NCBI GenBank assembly: GCA_009869945.1
Contig: WIXG01000257.1
Span: 51,415 to 115,414 of the forward strand
Length of the DNA: 64,000 nucleotides
Reading direction: 5' to 3'
DNA from: Mesaphorura yosii
Lineage: Eukaryota > Arthropoda > Collembola > Poduromorpha > Tullbergiidae
Within the stretch, counting starts at the first letter, position 1, and each line of letters opens with the position of its first letter. A model generated the notes under the pieces. It saw only the letters and a list, made by a program, of their open reading frames with translations. It ran no database searches and was not told where the DNA came from. Below are positions 56,997 to 64,000 of the stretch, piece by piece. The position numbers and the translations under genes were made by a program.

Positions 56997-58966
56997 ATGA
57001 CTTCTGAAGAAGAAGAAAGGGTGACCGTTACGCTCATTAAGTGCCAACTCGCTTGCGTTTGAGAACGAAGATGAAAATACGATGTGACGGCCACGGCGAT
57101 GGCAGACTTGGACTGGCATGAACTTCACTGACCTAAAGCTTGATGTGTACCACTTGAATACTTACGGTTTGTTTAAGAATAACGTTCACGTTAAGTTACA
57201 CGCGACAATCGTTTAAATGATGGTGACGGTGATGAGAGACACGCATAATTTTAGTCTGAGTTCATTCTGACTTGGGACGGGACCACATCAAGACCACCTA
57301 AGACCAAGATGAGTGCAACTGTGATCCAGATCGTAAAGTACTCAGCAAAGACCAACTCACAATTTCTTGGACCCGAAAATAGTCCGAAAAACAAGATCAA
57401 CATCGAGTCAGAGTCACTTTTCAAAGTTTTATCAGCAAAGTTTTTCCGTGCTCGCCGCGGCAGTGAAGCCAACCAAAACCAAAACACGAAAGCGACTGCA
57501 GAACGCGGCCGCGAACGCGAGCAGAAGTTGTACGACGACGGAGAGGACGAGGAAAAGAAATGGGGCAAGTACACCGGTCTCCTCCTGGCGCTGCTCTCCA
57601 GTTTGGTATTCTCAATCAGTGCCTTGCTCGTTAAATATCTGCCACACTACAACCCAATCACGATTGCACTGTGGCGGTTCCAAGGCGCTCTGTGGCCGGC
57701 GCTGCCATTCTTTGCGTGCCATCAATACACGGAGTACAGAACCAGCAAATTCAGGAGTGTCAGTGTCAAAAGTGCCGATGCAATCTCGGAGAAGCTGGAG
57801 AAACAATCCTGCGAAACGAAATCGTCGAATTCTAATTCCAATACTCGCACTCACTCCAAGTGGACAGTATTCGGGCTGGTGACGGTAAGAAACTACATAC
57901 ATTTGCTATTTGATTTGGCAATTGACAGTTAGTGATGTGGCCAGGAAATAAGAAAAATCTTTGGCTAATTGTTGCCCGCATTGCTTCAAAGGCTAGAAGC
58001 GTTTTGAGCTGCAACGCCCTGCTCCTGAATTTCTACTCCCTCAAATACCTTGACATTGGAGACGCTCTTGTCATCTCGTCCAGCACGCCAGTGAGTAAAA
58101 TTGAGAAACGAAGTTATTCACACTGTTTAATTCAGATGGATTTTCATTGTGCTGTGTTATCTATTGTAGATTTTCGTAACGCTGGTCGCTCACAAATTCC
58201 TGAAAGAAAAATGCGGCCTCGTCTCGATCGTATCGGCTCTGCTTACACTGCTCGGAGTCATCATTATCTCAAGGCCACCGCATTTAACGGGGCAAGAGGA
58301 GTTTGACTTTAATTCAATGGTAATGGTTCTTCTCTCTCTTCTCAGCCCGCACGGCATTCTTCGTGCACCTCCAATCTTAATTAACTTCCTGTTTCTGCTC
58401 GCAGATTGGAACCGCCCTTGCCTTCGGATGCATGGTGCTGGCCACAGTTAGCTACGCAATTCTTCGCTACATCCGCACCGTTCACTTTTCCATCACGGCC
58501 GTCGGATTTGGGTTGTGGGGAACCGTCGAGAACTCAATTCTCGCTTTGGCTTTCGGTGTGTTCAACCTACCGCATGGAATTCAAGACTGGATCGTCGTCG
58601 GTGGACTCGTGCTGCTGACTTTCATTGGACAGATATTCGTAATCCTCGCATTCAAGTGTGAGCAAGCCGGATTTGTCGCTCTCTTCAAGTCCAGTGACGT
58701 CCTCTTCGCGTTTATGTGGCAGATTATTTTCTTGGGCCGGATTCCAGATCAGTACAGGTGAGGAATCATCATAGTGCTTACTGAAAAAAAGAAAAAATCT
58801 CGTCCTGAAACCTCACCCTGACGTCTCACTTGCTTTTATGCCTTTCAGTTTAATTGGCTCAATGGTGATTGTATTTTGCATTTGTTTGACTGCGTTCAGA
58901 AAATGGCTGAGCTCCTTGCCTGCAAATAACTCGACGAGACGAAAACTGGATTTTATACTGCTATAA
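56997..58966 (+). CDS. SLC35G1-like EamA membrane transporter, array member 9
   Basis: Exons 56997-57020 (candidate), 57255-57884, 57992-58090, 58170-58319, 58405-58757 and 58849-58966, giving 457 residues. The first exon (MTSEEEER) joins in phase 0 through a gtgacc donor and an aattttag acceptor to a frame that stays open into the ATG at 57309. If this exon is wrong, translation starts at 57309 and the protein has 431 residues. The soluble part is Lys/Arg/Glu-rich (ERGREREQKLYDDGEDEEKK). The body has ALLVKYLPHYNPITIALWRFQG, LDIGDALVISSSTP, LKEKCGLV, RPPHLTGQEEFD, FKCEQAGFVALFKSSDVLFAF and a tail RKWLSSLPAN...DFILL of 22 residues. The last intron (phase 2, after PDQY) is shared with members 7 and 10. 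Confidence 0.85.
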
Positions 58967-59185
58967 TTTATTGAGTTTTTCTTAAGAATACTGGCTTTAA
59001 ACTGTAATGCGGAATGATTGTATATCAATTTAGCGTGATTGACTTGTATTTAGATATTATTCCTGAGAAGGTGTTGCGTGAAGTGCAAATTTACAAAACC
59101 TAAAGCTACGTTGAATTGTAAAGCTATCATTCGAACACTGGAGACTAATTTAAAATTAAATGACTAGCTTATATTAAGCATTTGA

Positions 59186-60567
59186 CTAAAATATTACCTC
59201 CTGGGTAGCATGCAAAGGAAAACAGGACAAGAGCACGATGCTTTTGTCAATAATTTGATGCCACAAAGTAAGTGACATCTTTTCGTCGAAGAAGTACAAT
59301 TCGCCAGCGTAGATCCGTATTGGACGGAGGGACCGGAGAATCCTTCGTTCAACCTCCCACTCATGCCCTCCACGTGCGCTTCCGAAATAATCGTACCGCC
59401 ATGATTCCAAAATGTGACGACTAAAAGTGTAAAATTTACCACTTGTATGAAAATCGAAGGTTGTGTAGCCCCCGCCGACTATGAGCGCGAAGACCCCTAG
59501 CAGACGCTCCATTGTTGGGCCCCTGTAGCCGGCAACGAAGTACAGACAGAAGGACCAGGCGATATGCGCCCCGAAATAAGCAGAGCAGATGAAATTTGCA
59601 AAAAGAGGCGTGTATATGCGCTCTAAAACACAGAACGCTCGATACATCTTCATCGCATTCTGTGGGTGTTGAAGCAGTCCAGCAGTCGTTCGTCCGGAAT
59701 CGTTGAGGACAGCGCTGGAAAGCCTGAATTAATTCGCACATTTTTCAAAGGCTCAAAGTTGAATCAACACTAATTAACTAAACTCACCTGAGCTTCTTTC
59801 GAAACGTGTGGTGGTAGTAGCTCGCAAGTGTTGAGAAAATCCCGGCCAAGGTGTAGGCGGACCACGTAGCCGATATACCAGAAAACAGGGAGGCAGCAGA
59901 CAATTCCGAAAACTACAAGCGCGTGCGGGAAAGCCATTCCAACCAAGTTTCCAACTATTCTGGCCACTTCCGCACCCATCAACACAATGTCGTTCCAGTA
60001 CAGATAAGGAAGAATGCACTACACTGGCTGAGCAACGTATTTGGAGAGAAAGCGCATGTATTTCAATTCCCCGCGCAAATTTTGGCCGCAATCTCGGTCT
60101 TCGTCGATCTCGGCAGCAGTCAAGCCGCCAAACTCTTGCAAAACAAAGCAATTAATTGAACAGCAGATTAGGCAACTAAAACGCACGCTTAGGACGCTTA
60201 CTATCAAAAATTTCGTCCAGTGCCAAAAGTGAGTTTAGTCCGGCGCAGAGCTCATGGCCATACTTCAGGCCAAGCTGGTGTGCGTAAAGATGGTAGATCA
60301 TCGTGATCATCATCAACGCGCAGAACGCCTCGATTGAGTCTGGGACCTTGCCCCTCAGAGAAAGGTACACGTAGATGAATAGCGATGTTGCAGCAATGGT
60401 TGTGCAAAGCAGAAACTGATTGAACCTCGCGTGCCAGTAAAATCCCGGCGCCTTGGTCACTCGGAGTCGCCTACGCTTGACATTCAGTATGAGAGAAAGT
60501 TGGCAAGCCTCTCAGTGATTCGGAGAGCGCCCCGCAGGACTTTCAAAGTCTCATTCTCAAGAATCAT
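59186..60567 (-). pseudogene. chemoreceptor-like pseudogene inside the transporter array
   Basis: On the minus strand all three exons of the gene at 17416 can be followed. Exon 1 starts at 60567 with MILENETLKVL, loses one base before NVKRRRLRVTK, then carries FYWHARFNQF and LYAHQLGLKYGHEL. Exon 2 has EFGGLTAAEIDEDRDCG, an in-frame TAG right after KYVAQPV, the helix MGAEVARIVGNLVG and a second frame change before TFRKKLR. Exon 3 (from 59727 down) is open: HPQNAMKMYRAFC, YRGPTMERLLG, LYFFDEKMSLTLWHQI, ending at 59186. Intron positions and phases match the intact gene. One stop plus at least two frameshifts make it a pseudogene. It is 40 kb from its relatives and on the other strand. Confidence 0.8.
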
Positions 60568-61370
60568 TTTCTACCGCGCCCAAACGCGGGCTGAATCTAC
60601 TTGGAAATGTTGGCACACTTCGAAAGTTGTGAACCAACCTCTGAACTTCGATGCCTGTCAATTTGGGATAGATTTTCACGCACAGCGAAAGTTTACTGTT
60701 TGGAAATAGATACCAATTTACAGAAATATCTCAAGTAATTCATTTTGCTTGTCTAGAAAATGGCTGAAGACTGAAGCCTGTTTATTAAATGGGCATGCAT
60801 ACATTCAGCTAATCTCGAGACAAGAAAAGTCAATTATTTCTAGCACTGCTAGAAGCATTTTTGGATTAGTTCTAGGTTGATAATGAACCGATTGAAATGA
60901 TTGATAATGAACCATTGAAATATTGAAACTGATACCCTTGATAAATCATTGACTTAAAAAATTGAATCATTTCGTCATCTTCGCTTGTCGCGTGACCAGA
61001 TACCGCAGTTTTCTTGTTTCAGATCCATACCGTGTCAACACTCGTGATGGAAAGCAGAGAACACTTTGGTCGTATGTCTCGTCTCGCTCTCGCTCCTCGG
61101 CCTAGACTCTGGCTCTAGACGTTGGACCTTGAACGACAGTACGGCAGTAGAAAAGTCACGCGATTGCATCATGTAATCACGTAGCAGTTCACAACGGCAG
61201 TGGTATAACTTGTCCAGGTCAGTGTTTTTCCACTGCTCAGTCTTCCGTCGTCGCTCGGCTGAGCACTAGCACCTAGTAAGTGCTATTTTCCTGTCTGTGC
61301 CGTCCCGACTCCCGACTCGTGCCGTTTTTCGGGTTTTCTTCTATATTCCCGGTTGTATTCTATTTTTAAA
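60568..61370. other. spacer before array member 10
   Basis: It contains the short tandem duplication at 60877-60922. No gene or RNA recognised. Confidence 0.5.
60877..60922. repeat. imperfect tandem duplication of 22-24 bases
   Basis: ttgataatgaaccgattgaa followed by atga is repeated directly as ttgataatgaaccattgaaa, one base shorter inside. Confidence 0.7.
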
Positions 61371-62986
61371 ATGAATCCTGAACTTCACCTTTCCCAGCTC
61401 TCTTTAGCTGAAAGTTGCAAATTTCTTGACATTGTAACCAGTGACACAGTTGTTCCTGTTCGGGGCAGTGAGCGAAGGTTCTCCACGACCTCAGTTAAGA
61501 AATTGAAGGATGAAAAGCAAGCGATCTTCGAGGAGAAGGACCCCGAAGCAGGTGAAGGCGAGGACAGCGACAGTGAAGAGGAAGATGAAGGTCAGGGCGG
61601 TCAAGATCAAGGGCAAGGTACTTTGCCAAGTGCTAAGGTCGAAAGAAAAGGATGGAAACGCTATATTGGACTGGTGCTGACCATCGTTCACGTGATTGCT
61701 TTCACGCTGTCTGCGCTCCTCGTAAAACTCCTATCCGGATATCACCCGTTCGCAATCGCGTTCTGGAGATTTCAAGGAATCTTCCTGCCCTCCGTCTGTG
61801 TACTTGCATATCACGGAACTGGAGCTTGTAAAAAGAATGGTCTTGCCAATTCAGACTCAGACCTGAAGTCAAAGATAAAAAAAAAAGAGAAGAAGCAAAA
61901 GCCGTTCTTCGACCAACTTTGGCCACTAACCAACAAGAGGAATGTCAAAAATGTGTTGCTGTTAACGGTAATGACTGATTTAATAGTTAATCGATAACGA
62001 ACATGAGTCACACTTCATTTACGAATTTATGTGTTATTTGCAGCTTCGATCCTGGTCAGGATCCAGTGCACTTTTTCTGTACTTCTTCGCACTCAAGTAT
62101 ATCACAATTGCCGACAGTTTCGTAATCTCAGCTGCTGGACCTTGTTTCGTCTCGATTCTCGCCTTCGTATTTCTCAAAGAGAAACTGGGGATTTTTACGA
62201 TCTGTCTGTCCCTGACGATTTTGGCAGGCGTGATGCTAATCAGTCGGCCGCCTTTTCTGACTGGCGCGGAGAACTTTGATCAGAAAATACTGGTAAGGAA
62301 ATTGGCCAGCTGAGAGGACTCACTTTTCCTGACTTGACCTTTGATCTTGATATTTTCTTGGCTTACTACTAGCTTGGCTTCGGAATTATGGTATCGTGTA
62401 CGATCATCGGGTCCGTGAGCTTCGTCCTGCTTCGCTACCTGAAAAACGTTCATTTCGCGGTTGTCTCTTCGTCCTTCGGTGCATGGGGCACTGTGCTGAG
62501 TCTCATCTTTTCATTTGCGTTTAACGCATTCAAAATTCCGTCCACGAGGCTCGAACTCCTGTACCTGGTGGGAATCGGGTGCCTGACCTTCATCGCGCAG
62601 ATCAGTATCACGAAAGCACTACAGACGGAGGAAGCGTCCGTTGTCTCGCTCCTCAAGACGACTAACATCATCTTCGCCTTTGTGTGGCAGTTCATTTTTT
62701 TAGGCGTCAAACCAGACCTGTACAGGTTAGTATGATTATGGGTCATTGTCACACCAGTGCAGTGACTTGGGTCTTTCAAGTTTAACTTGTTACGACAAAC
62801 AGAATAGCAAAATCTTACTTGCCAATTGTCATTTCGCATTTCTCGTTTTTGTCTCTTCAATTATTCAGTGTGCTCGGGGCCGCGATTGTGCTCTTCGGCT
62901 GCACGGGCTCCGTTTTTCGAAGATGGTTGAGTCAGCTTCCAGAAAATCATCGACACAGGCAGACGTTTTGGTTCGCATTGAAATAA
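61371..62986 (+). CDS. SLC35G1-like EamA membrane transporter, array member 10
   Basis: Four exons: 61371-61967, 62044-62292, 62373-62725 and 62869-62986, giving 438 residues. The N-terminus (about 90 residues) has a strongly acidic run (EDSDSEEEDEGQ). The body has ALLVKLLSGYHPFAIAFWRFQG, a Lys-rich cytosolic loop (KSKIKKKEKKQKPF), LRSWSGSSALFLYFFALKY, IADSFVISAAGPCFV, LKEKLGIF, RPPFLTGAENFD, LQTEEASVVSLLKTTNIIFAF and a tail RRWLSQLPEN...FWFALK of 22 residues. The SSP element of its sisters is AGP here, and the usual D in the DVVFAF motif is N. Last member of the array on this side. Confidence 0.87.
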
Positions 62987-63488
62987 AGCGGTCAAAGTCA
63001 AAGACAAGGACGGGGTCTCAGACATCTCGGGAGGCCAAGGCCAAGTCCAAGTCCACAAATACAAATAGTGATAGGGTAGCTGCAGCTGGTGACAAAGCAA
63101 ACGCAGGCGGCAGTGATAAGCAAGCAAGCAAGGCGTCGTCTTCGAGCGTGAACCTGGACAGCAGCAACAAAACCAGCACAAGTCAAAAGTTGCCGTCGAC
63201 GTTGGATCTGCAGAAGATTTCTTTCCACAGACAAGTGAATATTTGCATTCGTCTCAGACGACAACGACGCTACATCAACTTTTGTAATATTAATTTCAAG
63301 AAGCTGTGGTCGTGCCTATTTTAAAACTCATTGTGATATTTGATATTATTGTCGTGTTGTGTATACATTGTGAAAGTGGGTAGAAGATAGTAATTAAAAG
63401 TTGTATTCGTATTTGTAATCAAGTCGTTTTATGCGAGTGAGTGATCGCCGGCTGACCAAACTGAGGAGTGCGTTTCCTTCGTACATAG
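62987..63488. other. 3' flank of array member 10
   Basis: A long Lys/Ser-rich open frame crosses this stretch (to 63324) but is out of frame with the transporter and has no start or splice partner. Nothing else recognised. Confidence 0.45.
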
Positions 63489-63944
63489 GTGGTTGGATAT
63501 CTTGGCCTTTTATCTGGGAGTGTCTCATTCATCACATCATACCACGGGCGTCAGATCATTCGTTTGGGCCAGTCAAGTATAAAAGATGCGCTACAGATCC
63601 GATTGCGCCAGCATCTACCGGAAGATCAAGATTTCCGTGCCTACGTGTATTACGTAGCTCAACTGGCCGGCTGCCCCACTGGGGCCTGCCGGAGTGTGAC
63701 GCCGGGCCAGCACCACCACCACTTGGTCACAACACAAAAATTCACAAAAAAAATAGAACATGGTAGTAACGGCTTGCTTTCTTCATTTTCGACCTTTCCT
63801 GCAAAAAGCAAAAATATCAATTGGAGATACCAAATATTTGAGGATAGAAAAGTGGTCCAGTTTTTGAAAGTTTTGTCAATCAGATTCTGGTCGATTTTGG
63901 GGTATCACCGGCGATTGTCGAAACCGTCAATTGTCGAATCTTGA
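63489..63944 (+). CDS. possible exon of an unknown gene at the right edge
   Basis: An acceptor (tacatag, ends 63488) is followed by an open frame with a hydrophobic start (VVGYLGLLSGSVSFITSY) and then a charged part (RQIIRLGQSSIKDALQIRL, LPEDQDFRAYVYYVAQLAG). The pattern up to about residue 75 looks like protein; the rest is low-complexity. No start codon exon was found upstream, and no family is recognised. Confidence 0.22.
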   Translation: MVGYLGLLSGSVSFITSYHGRQIIRLGQSSIKDALQIRLRQHLPEDQDFRAYVYYVAQLAGCPTGACRSVTPGQHHHHLVTTQKFTKKIEHGSNGLLSSFSTFPAKSKNINWRYQIFEDRKVVQFLKVLSIRFWSILGYHRRLSKPSIVES

Positions 63945-64000
63945 ATTTTTCCAACTTTGCACCGATTACAGTAGGAAGAAACATGAACATGGAAATTGTC

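Noticed and set aside
62746-63324. A 192-codon open frame over the last exon and 3' flank of array member 10, with a long Lys/Ser-rich part
   Set aside because: It is out of frame with the conserved last helix of the transporter, has no start or donor partner and is low-complexity; the transporter frame explains the exon better.
1-64000. tRNA, rRNA, CRISPR arrays, transposase or reverse transcriptase genes
   Set aside because: Looked for and not seen; the short repeats present do not have the spacing of a CRISPR array, and this is a eukaryotic nuclear sequence.

Overview
The window comes from an animal nuclear genome, almost certainly an arthropod and probably a hexapod. Genes are split by many short GT-AG introns, most of them 50-150 bases long. 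A pacifastin-type inhibitor points to arthropods, and an odorant-binding-protein-like gene points to hexapods. A springtail would fit the chemoreceptor-like and transporter expansions, but that is inference. Coding models below were assembled by joining exons at GT/AG borders with conserved phase; exon lengths of all intact models add up to whole codons.

Layout. Bases 1-8087 hold no convincing gene (one weak candidate exon at the left edge). At 8.1-11.5 kb there are two related genes for small four-helix membrane proteins, the first frameshifted. At 12.9-13.6 kb is a secreted Kunitz protein. At 14.7-20.7 kb lies a cluster of one multi-membrane chemoreceptor-like family: a deletion relic, a pseudogene with several frameshifts and an intact gene. 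The second intron of the intact gene contains a second, distantly related receptor-like gene, bracketed by about 145-base inverted repeats with a candidate 7-base target duplication. At 21.4-23.4 kb is a CPA2-type sodium/proton antiporter (NHA/SLC9B) and at 24.0-27.3 kb a cholinesterase-fold protein whose catalytic Ser position is Gly, as in neuroligins.

From 27.8 to 63.0 kb lies an array of ten SLC35G1-like (EamA/DMT) membrane transporter genes, eight on + and two on -. They share a multi-helix body and, in nine of ten, a C-terminal tail of exactly 22 residues, but differ in soluble N-terminus and intron content. Between them lie an OBP-like gene, a pacifastin peptide gene, a broken gene of unknown family, two tandem SLC1 (EAAT-type) transporters with matching exon structure, and a pseudogene of the chemoreceptor-like family 40 kb from its relatives.

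The region is mostly membrane transport and chemosensory-type proteins shaped by tandem duplication. The strongest candidate for something not previously described is the inverted-repeat-flanked receptor gene sitting inside another receptor's intron; next is the transporter array with its fixed-length C-terminal tail.
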